Assembly: GCA_020025535.1 (NCBI GenBank)
Contig: JAHHRY010000007.1
Location: 1-64,000, forward strand
Source of the DNA: Oscillospiraceae bacterium
GTDB lineage: Bacteria; Bacillota; Clostridia; Oscillospirales; Oscillospiraceae
DNA length: 64,000 bases
Direction: 5' to 3'
Shown: positions 51,361-60,803 of the stretch, one piece after another
Layout of the letters: each line of letters opens with the position of its first letter
How positions within the stretch are numbered: the stretch's first letter is position 1
The notes under the pieces: generated by a model
The model's database searches: none
What the model saw: the letters and a program-made list of their open reading frames with translations, nothing else
Told to the model about the DNA's origin: nothing
Translations under genes and position numbers: made by a program

Positions 51361-52062
51361 ATGCACATTGCCGCCATACAGAAAACCACACTGCTGGATT
51401 ATCCAGGAAAACTGGCGTGTACGGTATTTTTGCCGGGCTGTAATCTGCGATGCCCTTTCTGCCACAATGCGGGGCTGGTTCTGCCGGAGCAGCTCCGGCA
51501 GGAACGGAAAGAAATCACGCAGGAAGAACTGCTAGAGTTCCTTTCCCGGAGGAAGGGAAAGCTGGACGGTGTCTGTATTTCAGGCGGGGAGCCTACCCTG
51601 TACGACGACCTGCCGGAGCTGATTCGCGCGGTTCGCAAAATGGGTTTTCTGGTTAAGCTGGACACCAATGGCACCAATCCTCAAATGCTGGAAGCTCTGA
51701 TGGATGAGAGGCTTCTGGATTACGTGGCCATGGACATTAAGAACAGTCCTGAGCGGTACAGGGAAACCTGCGGCGGTGTGGACGTACTGGAGCAGGTACA
51801 AAAAAGCGCGGCGCTTCTGATGGCGGGAAATGTGGAATACGAGTTCCGCACAACCGTAGCCGGACCGCTGCATACAGTGGAATCCGTTGCCCGGATCGGG
51901 CACTGGCTCAGGGGAGCGAAACAGTATTACCTCCAGGCCTTTGTGGATTCCGGAAACTTAGTAGGGCAGGGAATCTTCCCTCTGACAGAAACGGAAATAC
52001 AGGCACTGCGTCAGGCGGTGCTTGCCGATATACCGAATACCCGGATTCGGGGCATCCAGTAA
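51361..52062 (+). CDS. nrdG: Anaerobic ribonucleotide reductase activating protein
   Basis: The 233-residue radical SAM enzyme installs the glycyl radical on NrdD. The [4Fe-4S] cluster cysteines are Cys27, Cys31 and Cys34 (GCNLRCPFCHNAG), and the AdoMet motif follows as CISGGEPTL. It uses ATG 51361 after GGGAGGG. The length fits the longer clostridial NrdG type. It precedes nrdD by 12 bp, the reverse of the E. coli order. Confidence 0.93.
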   Translation: MHIAAIQKTTLLDYPGKLACTVFLPGCNLRCPFCHNAGLVLPEQLRQERKEITQEELLEFLSRRKGKLDGVCISGGEPTLYDDLPELIRAVRKMGFLVKLDTNGTNPQMLEALMDERLLDYVAMDIKNSPERYRETCGGVDVLEQVQKSAALLMAGNVEYEFRTTVAGPLHTVESVARIGHWLRGAKQYYLQAFVDSGNLVGQGIFPLTETEIQALRQAVLADIPNTRIRGIQ

Positions 52063-52074
52063 GGAGCGTATCAT

Positions 52075-54159
52075 ATGTATAAAGTAACAAAAAGAGACGG
52101 CAGAATTGTGGATTTTGAAATCAACCGAATTGCCAGCGCCATTACCAAAGCTTTTGAAGCTACCCAGATTCCCTACAATCCAGATATTATCCATATGCTT
52201 TCCCTGCAGGTCACAGCAGACTATGCCGGCAAGGTGGTGGATGGTGCCATTGCGGTGGAAACTATTCAGGACAGTGTGGAGGCGGTTCTGCAGCGTGCCG
52301 GCTATGCCGATGTGGCAAAGGCCTATATCCTCTACCGAAAGAACCGGGAGAAGCTTCGCTCCATGAGCTCCACCATTCTGGACTATAAGGGACTGGTGGA
52401 CGGTTACCTGAAGGTTTCCGACTGGCGTGTCAAGGAAAACTCCACCGTCACCTATTCCGTGGGCGGTCTGATTCTGTCCAATTCCGGCGCAATTACCGCC
52501 AATTACTGGCTCAGCGAAATCTACGACGAGGAAATCGCCAACGCGCACCGGAATGCAGACATCCATATCCACGACCTGTCCATGCTCACTGGCTACTGTG
52601 CCGGCTGGAGCCTCAAGCAGTTGATTCTGGACGGCCTCGGCGGCGTCCCCGGTAAAATCACCTCTGCTCCTGCCAAACATCTGGCAACGCTGTGCAACCA
52701 GATGGTCAATTTTTTGGGTATCATGCAGAACGAATGGGCAGGCGCACAGGCATTTTCCAGCTTCGACACCTATCTGGCGCCCTTTGTGAAGTCGGATAAC
52801 CTGTCCTATGAAGAAGTGAAGCACTGCATCGAAAGCTTCATTTACGGTGTCAACACCCCCAGCCGCTGGGGTACGCAGGCACCTTTCTCCAACATCACGC
52901 TGGACTGGACGGTTCCTGCCGATCTGGCCAATCAGCCCTGCATCGTCGGCGGCAAGCCCCAGGACTTTACTTACGGCGACTGCAAAAAGGAGATGGATAT
53001 GGTCAACCGTGCCTTCATCGAAGTTATGATCGAGGGCGACGCCAACGGCAGAGGCTTCCAGTATCCCATCCCCACCTACTCCATCACCAAAGATTTCGAC
53101 TGGAGCGAAACCGAGAACAACAAGCTCCTGTTTGAAATGACTTCCAAGTACGGTACGCCCTACTTCTCCAACTACATCAATTCCGATATGGAGCCTTCCG
53201 ATGTGCGGAGTATGTGCTGCCGTCTGCGTCTTGACCTGCGGGAGCTGCGGAAGAAGAGCGGCGGTTATTTCGGAAGCGGCGAGTCCACCGGTTCCATCGG
53301 CGTGGTCACTATCAACCTGCCCCGGATTGCTTACCTTGCCAAAGATGAGGAGGATTTCTTCCATCGTCTGGACCGGATGATGGACATTGCCGCCCGCAGC
53401 CTGAAAATCAAACGTACCACCGTGGAAAAGCTGCTGGAAGAGGGACTGTATCCTTATACCAAACGGTACCTGGGCGGCTTCGGCAATCACTTCTCTACCA
53501 TCGGCATTGTGGGCATGAACGAGGCGGGACTGAACGCCAAGTGGATCGGCAAGGACCTGACCCACAGAGAAACCCAGGATTTTGCAGTGCGTGTGCTGAA
53601 CCACATGAGAGAGCGGCTGTCCGATTATCAGGAAGAGTACGAGGACCTGTACAATCTGGAGGCAACGCCTGCCGAATCCACGGCTTACCGTCTTGCCAAG
53701 CACGACAAGAAGCACTATCCCGACATCATCACCGCCCATGAGGGGGCGACTCCCTACTATACAAACTCCTCGCATCTGCCGGTCGGCTATACGGATGATG
53801 TGTTTGAGGCACTGGATATTCAGGACAGACTCCAGACCCTTTACACCAGCGGAACGGTGTTCCACACCTTCCTGGGTGAAAAACTGCCTGACTGGAAGGC
53901 GGCTGCAGCTCTGGTACGGAAGATTGCCGAGAACTACGAGCTGCCCTACTACACCCTGTCTCCTACCTATTCCGTGTGCGTGGATCACGGTTATCTCAGC
54001 GGCGAGCAGTATACCTGCCCCCATTGCGGTAAGAAAACTGAGGTTTACAGCCGTATTACCGGCTATTACCGCCCGATCCAGAACTGGAACGACGGCAAGG
54101 CACAGGAGTACAAGGACCGCAGGAACTATCTGGCTCAGCCGGTGGAAACCTGCATTTAA
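52075..54159 (+). CDS. nrdD: Anaerobic (class III) ribonucleoside-triphosphate reductase
   Basis: The 694-residue enzyme makes deoxynucleotides without oxygen. It has an N-terminal ATP-cone (YKVTKRDGRIVDFEINRIAS), a barrel with radical-path residues (HDLSMLTGYCAGWSL, GVNTPSRWGTQAPFSN, MCCRLRLD) and a C-terminal zinc site (TCPHCGKKTEV) followed by the glycyl radical motif RITGYYRPIQNW with Gly663. All functional parts are present. Shared promoter with nrdG and the NrdR-like box suggest dNTP-responsive repression. Confidence 0.96.
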   Translation: MYKVTKRDGRIVDFEINRIASAITKAFEATQIPYNPDIIHMLSLQVTADYAGKVVDGAIAVETIQDSVEAVLQRAGYADVAKAYILYRKNREKLRSMSSTILDYKGLVDGYLKVSDWRVKENSTVTYSVGGLILSNSGAITANYWLSEIYDEEIANAHRNADIHIHDLSMLTGYCAGWSLKQLILDGLGGVPGKITSAPAKHLATLCNQMVNFLGIMQNEWAGAQAFSSFDTYLAPFVKSDNLSYEEVKHCIESFIYGVNTPSRWGTQAPFSNITLDWTVPADLANQPCIVGGKPQDFTYGDCKKEMDMVNRAFIEVMIEGDANGRGFQYPIPTYSITKDFDWSETENNKLLFEMTSKYGTPYFSNYINSDMEPSDVRSMCCRLRLDLRELRKKSGGYFGSGESTGSIGVVTINLPRIAYLAKDEEDFFHRLDRMMDIAARSLKIKRTTVEKLLEEGLYPYTKRYLGGFGNHFSTIGIVGMNEAGLNAKWIGKDLTHRETQDFAVRVLNHMRERLSDYQEEYEDLYNLEATPAESTAYRLAKHDKKHYPDIITAHEGATPYYTNSSHLPVGYTDDVFEALDIQDRLQTLYTSGTVFHTFLGEKLPDWKAAAALVRKIAENYELPYYTLSPTYSVCVDHGYLSGEQYTCPHCGKKTEVYSRITGYYRPIQNWNDGKAQEYKDRRNYLAQPVETCI

Positions 54160-54170
54160 CGGATAACAGA

Positions 54171-54212
54171 ACAGGCCCTCTGCGATTGTTCGGCAGAGGG
54201 CCTGTGTTTTTT
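54171..54212 (+). terminator. Terminator of nrdGD
   Basis: A perfect 13-bp stem (54171-54183 with 54193-54205) with a 9-nt loop is followed by GTTTTTT, 12 bp after the nrdD stop. Confidence 0.92.
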
Positions 54213-54240
54213 CTGGCGCGAAAAACCCGGCAGAGTTTCT

Positions 54241-54900
54241 TTATTTTGTCTGTTTGCGGCCGGGGAGCTTGATCTTCTGCATAAGGCCGATGATCTGCCC
54301 GGACAGAATAACGGTCAGCAGGGAATAGAGAATCCGATTGAGGGGAATGTAGCTGAGGGAAAGCAGCAGCACGATCAGATCGCTGAACAGATAGATCCAC
54401 TGGATATCAATGTGGGAAATTTTGGAAATACTCATGGAAAGTGCATCATCTCCGGTGGGGGCACCGCCTATACGCACACACAGACCTGCGCTGACACCTA
54501 CAAACAGCGCTCCTACCACGGAGGCCAGCAGGGGCTTATTCGCTATAGCGGGGAACAGCGGATTGAACTGCTCGAAGATTCCGTAAAATGCGGAAAAGCC
54601 CACGGTTGCAACGGTAGAATAAATAACAAACCGTTTGCCCAACAGCTTCCAGCCGAGAACATAGCAAGCAATATTCAGCAGGAAACCGGAAACAGAGGGA
54701 GAAATCTGAAACCAGTGATCCAGCAGAAGGGTAAGACCCAATACGCCTCCTTCTGTGACAACGGATTGCGCATGTATATTATAAAGACCGAAGGCCAGCA
54801 GGGCACTTCCGAACAAAGCAATCAGGCAGGAGGATAGACGGATACCCTCAAATAGGGATGATATCTTGTTGGCAATGGTTTGCTTCAGACTGAGAAACAT
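54241..54900 (-). CDS. YitT/YczE-type membrane protein
   Basis: The 219-residue protein has five to six hydrophobic segments (about 23-45, 52-72, 78-98, 124-142, 165-188 and 192-208) and the YitT motifs GLYNIHAQSVVTEGGVLGLT and IGGAPTGDDALSMSISK. The soluble DUF2179 domain of many YitT proteins is absent. The substrate is unknown. Its promoter has a MerR-type operator, and the divergent MerR gene very likely controls it. AAAGGAAG precedes ATG 54900. Confidence 0.85.
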   Translation of the reverse strand: MFLSLKQTIANKISSLFEGIRLSSCLIALFGSALLAFGLYNIHAQSVVTEGGVLGLTLLLDHWFQISPSVSGFLLNIACYVLGWKLLGKRFVIYSTVATVGFSAFYGIFEQFNPLFPAIANKPLLASVVGALFVGVSAGLCVRIGGAPTGDDALSMSISKISHIDIQWIYLFSDLIVLLLSLSYIPLNRILYSLLTVILSGQIIGLMQKIKLPGRKQTK

Positions 54901-54948
54901 AGGCTTGACTTCCTTTCATATCAAATCAAAAATAGTAATTGTATTTAT

Positions 54949-54979
54949 AGTATAAACTCTGGTATAATACTAGAGTCAA
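54949..54979 (-). promoter_or_regulatory. MerR-type promoter/operator of the YitT-like gene
   Basis: On the minus strand, -35 TTGACT (54974-54979) and -10 TATACT (54949-54954) are separated by 19 bp, the stretched spacing typical of MerR-activated promoters. The spacer is filled by a dyad, ACTCT at 54956-54960 and AGAGT at 54972-54976, with inner arms GTAT/ATAC. The MerR gene begins 19 bp beyond, on the other strand. Confidence 0.88.
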
Positions 54980-54997
54980 GAGGGGAGGAAGGCTTTT

Positions 54998-55804
54998 ATG
55001 GAAAAATACTTCAAAATCGGTGAAATATCTCGCCTATATCACATTGGTGTGGATTCATTAAGATACTATGAGGAAATTGGCGTAATTGTGCCGCACCGCG
55101 CGGAGAGTGGATACCGCCTGTACAGCATCCATGACATTTGGCGGCTGAATGTGATCCGGGAACTGCGGGAATTAAATTTCAGCATGGAGGAGATCAAGAG
55201 GTATTTGAACTGCCACACGGTAGACTCCACCCTCCATTTGCTTGAGCAGGAGCAGGATAAAATCTGTGCCAAGCTGCAGATGCTGATGGAGCTGCAGACC
55301 AATGTCCAGCAAAGAATGCAGACCATTCGCTCGGCGCTGGAGTGTCCAATGCATCAGATTACGGTAAAAAACTATTCGGTGCGTCATTGCTTTTCCATTT
55401 CAGAAGGATATACCAACGAGGATGAAATGGACGTGCTGATCAAGCGGCTGCTGAATATCGATCAGGAGCGCTTTTATGTGATTGGAAACAATCAGATCGG
55501 CACGGTCATTTCTCTGGAGAAAGCGCAAAGCAATGGAGCGGTGCAATATCAGTCCGTATTTATCATGGACGAGCACGGCAGGGATGCGCTGCCGGGAGGA
55601 CTGTATTTATCCGTCAGCTATCGGGGACGTTACGATCAGAGCGCAGAGTGGATTCAGGCACTGCTCAGTTATGCCGGAGAACATCATCTGAAACCGACAG
55701 GGGATCTCCTGGAAATCCTGTGGGTGGATATCCATACCACTTCGGACGTTCAGGAACGCATTACGGAGCTGCAGCTGCCGGTGGAGAAGAATGCTTGCAT
55801 TTAG
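54998..55804 (+). CDS. MerR-family regulator with ligand-binding C-terminus
   Basis: The 268-residue regulator has an N-terminal winged HTH (FKIGEISRLYHIGVDSLRYY, EEIGVIVPHRAESGYRLYS), a dimerisation coiled coil (about 78-115, LEQEQDKICAKLQMLMELQT) and a GyrI/BmrR-like effector domain to the end. BmrR-type proteins bind multidrug or cationic compounds. The operator in the divergent YitT promoter is the evident target. GGGGAGGAAGG precedes ATG 54998. Confidence 0.88.
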   Translation: MEKYFKIGEISRLYHIGVDSLRYYEEIGVIVPHRAESGYRLYSIHDIWRLNVIRELRELNFSMEEIKRYLNCHTVDSTLHLLEQEQDKICAKLQMLMELQTNVQQRMQTIRSALECPMHQITVKNYSVRHCFSISEGYTNEDEMDVLIKRLLNIDQERFYVIGNNQIGTVISLEKAQSNGAVQYQSVFIMDEHGRDALPGGLYLSVSYRGRYDQSAEWIQALLSYAGEHHLKPTGDLLEILWVDIHTTSDVQERITELQLPVEKNACI

Positions 55805-55848
55805 CTGACGGGTATGCTAAGCTGTACTTTTAGATACGGAGGGATTCT

Positions 55849-56283
55849 ATGGCTACGTTGACAGAGCTGCAGAAAATTTATGATCAATATGCGGAGGACG
55901 TGCGTCAGGTGCGGCAGAAAGCCTCCTGTTTTGCGGGGTTGTTCGGCATGGGAGACGATCCCAGAAAGCACCCCTGCCACGAGGCGTTTTATGAGGCTGT
56001 AGGGCATTGGGTGGAGGCATTTGTGCAGACCGGCCCTGCGCCCGAGGATGTGTCGGCGGCTGTGAGGTACATTCTGGAAGCGGCGGTGCTTCACTGGGAG
56101 GAAGAAAGCTGCTGGTATATGTACGCTGCCCAGAAGCACGCGGAAGCCCTGATTCCCATGCTGTCCCGGCAGACCTGCGGAGAGCTTCGGGAACGGTATG
56201 AACAGTGGTATCCGCCGATTGAAAGAATGCCCGTGCAAACGAAGATTTACCGTATGCTGTGCAAGGGCGCAAGAAGTAAATAA
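55849..56283 (+). CDS. Hypothetical protein downstream of the MerR gene
   Basis: The 144-residue, mostly helical product (MATLTELQKIYDQYAEDVRQ, FYEAVGHWVEAFVQTGPAPE, AVRYILEAAVLHWEEESCWY) is not recognised. It is soluble, without metal motifs. CGGAGGG precedes ATG 55849, 44 bp after the MerR stop, and a terminator follows, so it is in the MerR operon. Confidence 0.7.
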   Translation: MATLTELQKIYDQYAEDVRQVRQKASCFAGLFGMGDDPRKHPCHEAFYEAVGHWVEAFVQTGPAPEDVSAAVRYILEAAVLHWEEESCWYMYAAQKHAEALIPMLSRQTCGELRERYEQWYPPIERMPVQTKIYRMLCKGARSK

Positions 56284-56297
56284 GTAACAGAGTATAA

Positions 56298-56322
56298 TCA
56301 GGCCGGCTGGAAGCCGGCCTGA
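56298..56322 (+). terminator. Terminator of the MerR operon
   Basis: An 11-bp stem around GGA is followed by TTTCTTT, 15 bp after the stop. The rest of the gap to 56,667 holds the promoter of the sugar importer and no gene. Confidence 0.85.
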
Positions 56323-56541
56323 TTTCTTTATGGGGATGCCCGGATTTTTCCGGCAAAAATCCGGGTTTGTTCTGTGCAGGTCGAACAAAATGCAAATCCA
56401 AATCTGGGAGAAAATGAAAGCAGTGATTCAATAGTACAAAATAGTCTAATGAGAAACCAAATTTCACTTGTATCCTTTGCTGCATCTGTTTAGCTGGTTT
56501 TGTCTGAATGAACGAATCATCTTGCATAATTCAGAGAGACC

Positions 56542-56660
56542 TTGACATAGATAATTTAGTGTTGTAGCATATAACTATGTTGTGGCACACCACAGCTGAA
56601 TGCGCGGCTGGTTGACCGCCAAACACGGACGTATGTCCGCATATAAAGTGAAGGGAGAAA
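56542..56660 (+). promoter_or_regulatory. Promoter and leader of the sugar ABC operon
   Basis: TTGACA (56542-56547) with TAGCAT (56565-56570) at 17 bp is the likely promoter. Just downstream are an interrupted palindrome TGTGG-CACA-CCACA (56581-56594), a possible repressor site, and two small hairpins (GCGG...CCGC, CGGAC-GTAT-GTCCG at about 56636-56649) before the ribosome binding site. Confidence 0.55.
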
Positions 56661-56666
56661 ACACAA

Positions 56667-57788
56667 ATGAAAAAAATCTTGGCCATGGTTATGGCAGTAG
56701 TGATGGTTCTTTCTCTCGCTGCCTGCGCTGGCAACGGCGACAAGAAGGACGACGGCAAGAAGACTGTCGGTATCTCTATGCCCACCAAATCTCTGGAGCG
56801 CTGGAATCGTGACGGCTCCTACCTGAAGGAAGAGTTTGAGAAGGCTGGCTACAATGTTGAGCTGACCTACTCCGACAACAATGTTACCCAGCAGAACAAC
56901 GATATCGACAACCTGGTTGCAAAGGAAGTCGACCTGCTGATCGTCGCTGCTATCGACGGCGAGGCTCTGACTCAGACCCTGAAGAACGCTAAGGAAAACG
57001 GCATCCCCGTTATCGCTTACGACCGTCTGATCATGAACACCAATGCAATTTCTTACTATGTTTCTTTCGATAACTACAGCGTCGGCAAGCTGCAGGGCGA
57101 GTACATTGAGAAGGCTCTGGACCTGAAGAATGCAGGAAGCAATGTTTACAACATCGAGTTCACTGCCGGCGACCCCGCTGACAACAATGCTCGTTTCTTC
57201 TTCAACGGCGCTTTCGACGTGCTGAAGCCCTACATCGATGCAGGCACCCTGAAGGTTGTTTCCGGCCAGACCGAGTTTGAGAAGGTTGCTACCGCTCAGT
57301 GGAACACCGACAAGGCTCTGGATCGTATGGAGAACCTCCTGGCTTCCTACTACTCCAACGGCACTGTCCTGCACGCAGTTGTCTGCTCCAATGACTCCAC
57401 CGCTATGGGCGTTTCTCAGGCTATCAGCTCCAGCTATCATGGCGGCAATGTTCCTTTCATCACCGGCCAGGACGGCGACGTTGCCAACCTGCGTAACATT
57501 GTCGACGGCAAGCAGAGCATGACCGTTTACAAGAACGTTGCTCACGAAGCCGTTGTCACTCTGGCACTGTCCAAGGATATCCTGGACGGCAAGAAGCCCG
57601 CTGCTGAGCTGGCTGAGAGCCAGGAGATCGAGTGCACTTACGACGTTGAGTCCTACAACAACGGCACCGGCATCATTCCTTCTTACCTGCTGGTTCCCTC
57701 CGTTGTTACCAAGGACAACCTGCAGGATCTGGTTGAGACCGGCCTGTATGCATGGGAAGGCGACTACCTGGTTTCCACTGCAAAATAA
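56667..57788 (+). CDS. ChvE/XylF-type sugar-binding lipoprotein
   Basis: The 373-residue exported receptor has a lipoprotein signal with lipobox LAAC (Cys20), then a periplasmic-binding type I fold: VGISMPTKSLERWNRDGSYL, DLLIVAAIDGEALTQTL, IPVIAYDRLIMN, NDSTAMGVSQAI and ITGQDGDVANLRNIVDGKQS. The sequence is closest in type to ChvE/multiple-sugar and xylose receptors. With the following ATPase, permease and xylulokinase, a pentose such as xylose is the likely ligand. The codon usage (GCT, CTG, AAG, ATC) suggests high expression. Confidence 0.9.
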   Translation: MKKILAMVMAVVMVLSLAACAGNGDKKDDGKKTVGISMPTKSLERWNRDGSYLKEEFEKAGYNVELTYSDNNVTQQNNDIDNLVAKEVDLLIVAAIDGEALTQTLKNAKENGIPVIAYDRLIMNTNAISYYVSFDNYSVGKLQGEYIEKALDLKNAGSNVYNIEFTAGDPADNNARFFFNGAFDVLKPYIDAGTLKVVSGQTEFEKVATAQWNTDKALDRMENLLASYYSNGTVLHAVVCSNDSTAMGVSQAISSSYHGGNVPFITGQDGDVANLRNIVDGKQSMTVYKNVAHEAVVTLALSKDILDGKKPAAELAESQEIECTYDVESYNNGTGIIPSYLLVPSVVTKDNLQDLVETGLYAWEGDYLVSTAK

Positions 57789-57821
57789 TTTATTCCAGCA
57801 AAGTATTTTCGCTCAATCCGG

Positions 57822-57844
57822 GGGGGCGGGGATTCCCCGCCCCC
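57822..57844 (+). promoter_or_regulatory. GC-rich intercistronic hairpin
   Basis: A perfect 10-bp G/C stem with an ATT loop lies 34 bp after the binding-protein stop and has no T run directly behind it. Such hairpins protect the upstream mRNA and let binding protein exceed transporter. A second hairpin (about 57928-57953) lies just before the ATPase ribosome binding site. Confidence 0.7.
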
Positions 57845-57972
57845 TAAATTAATACCATTTTTTCGTGTAATACGTATTTATGAGGAGAGAAACAGGCAGT
57901 AACTTCTCATGACCAAAGTGAAATCCGCCGACAACAGAAAAATGTCGGGCGGAAAAGAGGAGGTCACGCAAT

Positions 57973-59505
57973 TTGGCTGATAATATCCTTGTGATGAAAA
58001 ATATCACAAAAGAATTCCCGGGCGTTAAAGCCCTGAACGATGTGAATATCGAGGTCGCCAGAGGTGAAATTCATGCTCTGGTCGGCGAAAACGGCGCCGG
58101 TAAGTCCACCTTGATGAATGTACTCAGCGGTATCTATCCCTACGGAAGTTATACGGGAGATATCATCTATGATGGTGAGGTCTGCCGGTTTAAAACTCTG
58201 AAGGACAGCGAGAAAAAAGGCATTGTCATCATCCATCAGGAGCTGGCACTGATTCCGGAACTGTCCATCGGAGAAAATATGTTCTTGGGCAACGAGCGTC
58301 GCGGCAAGTTCGGCATCGACTGGGAGCGGACTTACTACGAAGCAGAGCAGCATATGCGTCAGGTGGGCCTGAAAGAGTCTGCCACTACCCTGATCAAAGA
58401 TATCGGTACCGGCAAGCAGCAGCTGGTGGAAATCGCAAAGGCCCTGTCCAAAAATGTAAAGCTGCTGATTCTGGACGAGCCTACATCTTCCCTGAACGAG
58501 TCCGACTCCAGAATGCTGCTGGACTTGCTGCTGGAGTTTAAGAAGCAGGGTATGACATCCATTATTATTTCCCATAAGCTTAATGAAATCTCCTACGTTG
58601 CCGACCGGATCACGGTGGTGCGTGACGGCTCCACCATCGAAACCATCGACAACGCAAATCACGACATCGATGAAGACCGGATCATCCGGGGCATGGTTGG
58701 CCGTGAGCTGTCCGACCGTTATCCTGAGCGTGAGCACAATATCAGCGAGGAAGTCGGACTGGAAGTCCGGCACTGGAATGTGCATCACCCGATCTATGCG
58801 GAGAAAAAGGTGGTCAACGATGTGTCCTTCTGCGTACACAAAGGAGAGATCGTCGGCTTCTCCGGACTGCAGGGCGCAGGCCGCACAGAGCTGGCAATGT
58901 CCATCTTCGGCCGCAGTTACGGCACCAACATCAGCGGTGAAGTGCTGGTGAACGGCAAGAGCGTAAAGCTGCGCAACGCAAGAGAAGCCATCGAAGCCGG
59001 TATCGCCTACGTTACCGAGGACCGGAAGGGCAATGGCCTGGTTCTGAAGGATTCCATTGCCATCAACACCACGATGGCCCGTATGGAAAAGATTTGCGGA
59101 CACGGCATCGTCAACAAGGATAAGGAAACAGCTGCCGCGGAAGATTACTGCGAGAAGCTGCACACCAAGACCCCCAGCGTTCATCAGGCTGTCGGCAATC
59201 TGTCCGGCGGCAACCAGCAGAAGGTTCTGCTGGCAAAGTGGATGTTCGCTGACCCTGATGTCCTGATTCTGGATGAGCCGACCCGAGGCATCGACGTCGG
59301 CGCAAAGTATGAAATATATTGCATTATGAACGACCTGGTCAAGCAGGGTAAATCCGTGGTAATGATTTCTTCCGAAATGCCCGAAATTCTGGGTATGTGC
59401 GACCGTGTCTACGTTATGAACGAAGGCAGCATGGTTGCAGAAATGGATGCTGCCGAGGCAACCCAGGAGAAGATCATGTCCGCAATTCTGAAATCCAGTA
59501 ATTGA
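57973..59505 (+). CDS. Sugar ABC transporter ATPase (two fused ATPase domains)
   Basis: The 510-residue protein is of the XylG/MglA/RbsA type. The first domain has Walker A GENGAGKST (38-46) and Walker B LLILDEPTSSL. Its signature is changed to GTGKQQL. The second domain has a degenerate Walker A GLQGAGRTEL, signature LSGGNQQKV and LILDEPTRGIDVG. This is normal asymmetry for the class. It starts at TTG 57973 after GAGGAGG. It energises the permease encoded 20 bp downstream. Confidence 0.95.
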   Translation: MADNILVMKNITKEFPGVKALNDVNIEVARGEIHALVGENGAGKSTLMNVLSGIYPYGSYTGDIIYDGEVCRFKTLKDSEKKGIVIIHQELALIPELSIGENMFLGNERRGKFGIDWERTYYEAEQHMRQVGLKESATTLIKDIGTGKQQLVEIAKALSKNVKLLILDEPTSSLNESDSRMLLDLLLEFKKQGMTSIIISHKLNEISYVADRITVVRDGSTIETIDNANHDIDEDRIIRGMVGRELSDRYPEREHNISEEVGLEVRHWNVHHPIYAEKKVVNDVSFCVHKGEIVGFSGLQGAGRTELAMSIFGRSYGTNISGEVLVNGKSVKLRNAREAIEAGIAYVTEDRKGNGLVLKDSIAINTTMARMEKICGHGIVNKDKETAAAEDYCEKLHTKTPSVHQAVGNLSGGNQQKVLLAKWMFADPDVLILDEPTRGIDVGAKYEIYCIMNDLVKQGKSVVMISSEMPEILGMCDRVYVMNEGSMVAEMDAAEATQEKIMSAILKSSN

Positions 59506-59525
59506 TTGCGAAGGAGTTATATAGA

Positions 59526-60743
59526 ATGAAAGCTAAAAATAATGATTTGGCCGCTTCCGGGTCCAAACTCAGTGCCGGTAAATTCACCGGACTGATTAAA
59601 AAGTATACGATGGTCATTGCACTGGTCGTTGTCTTTATCCTGTTTGCAGTGCTGACCGAGGGCCGTATCCTGCATTCCCAGAATATGTCCAACCTGCTGC
59701 TGCAGAACGCATACGTTCTGGTTATGGCCTGCGGTATGCTGCTGTGTATTCTGACCGGCGGTAACGTTGACCTGTCCGTAGGCGCAACCGTATGTCTGAT
59801 CGGCGCCGTCGGCGCACAGCTGATGGGCAAGAGCGGCCTGGGCGCCGTCCCCACCATCCTGATCTGCCTGCTGATTTCCACTGTGATCGGCGTGTGGCAG
59901 GGCTTCTGGATCGGCTATGTCCATATTCCTCCCTTTATCTGCACACTGGCCGGTATGTTCCTGTTCCGTGGCCTGGGCCGTGTTATTCTGGAATCCAAGA
60001 CCGTGCCTATCCTGAACGAGCAGTTCTTGGACATCTTCGCTTCCTACATCAAGATCCCCGGCCTCGACACCGGTGATTCCGGAATGGTCTGGTCGGCACT
60101 GATTGCAGGTATCGCGGTGGCGGTAATCCTGCTGGTTTATACCATCATCAGCCGTCAGGTAAAGATTAAGAAGGGCTTCAAAGTCCCCGCAGCTGCTCCT
60201 ACTTATGCCAAGATCGCTGTGATTGACGCACTGATCATCTTCTACGCTTGGAAGCTGGCAGACTACAAGGGCATCCCCTATATGCTGCTGTGGGTTCTGG
60301 CTGTCATCTTCCTGTACGCTTTCATTACTTCCAAGACCGCTTTCGGCCGTCACTTCTATGCTGTCGGCGGCAACGAAAAGGCTACCAAGCTGTCCGGTAT
60401 CAATACCAATAAGGTTTACTTCATGGCCTACACTTCCATGTCCATTCTGGCCGGCCTGTCCGGTCTGCTGATGGCTGCCCGTGTCGGCTCTGTCAACGGC
60501 GACTCCGGTATGTCCTATGAGATGGAAGCAATCGGCTCCTGCTTCATCGGCGGTGCTTCCGCTTACGGCGGATCCGGTACCGTTTCCGGCATCGTCATCG
60601 GCGCTATCCTGCTGGGCGTTATCAACCAGGGTATGTCCATCTATGGCCTGGACAACAACTGGCAGTATGTGGTTAAGGGCGCTGTCCTGCTGATTGCCGT
60701 TATCTTCGACGTGGTTTCCAACCGCAAGACCGGCAAGGCTTAA
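59526..60743 (+). CDS. Sugar ABC transporter permease
   Basis: The 405-residue permease of the XylH/RbsC/GguB type has about ten membrane helices; LTGGNVDLSVGATVCLIGAV and the EAA-like region FGRHFYAVGGNEKATKLSGI with YEMEAIGSCFIGGASAYGGS are family marks. ATG 59526 is chosen for AAGGAG at nine bases. It is followed after 60 bp by a small membrane protein gene, with an imperfect hairpin (about 60762-60785) between. Confidence 0.93.
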   Translation: MKAKNNDLAASGSKLSAGKFTGLIKKYTMVIALVVVFILFAVLTEGRILHSQNMSNLLLQNAYVLVMACGMLLCILTGGNVDLSVGATVCLIGAVGAQLMGKSGLGAVPTILICLLISTVIGVWQGFWIGYVHIPPFICTLAGMFLFRGLGRVILESKTVPILNEQFLDIFASYIKIPGLDTGDSGMVWSALIAGIAVAVILLVYTIISRQVKIKKGFKVPAAAPTYAKIAVIDALIIFYAWKLADYKGIPYMLLWVLAVIFLYAFITSKTAFGRHFYAVGGNEKATKLSGINTNKVYFMAYTSMSILAGLSGLLMAARVGSVNGDSGMSYEMEAIGSCFIGGASAYGGSGTVSGIVIGAILLGVINQGMSIYGLDNNWQYVVKGAVLLIAVIFDVVSNRKTGKA

Positions 60744-60803
60744 TTCGATTTGATTTATAAGGGGCTTGCCTTTACGGCAGCCCCTATTCTAAGAGGTAAT
60801 CCC

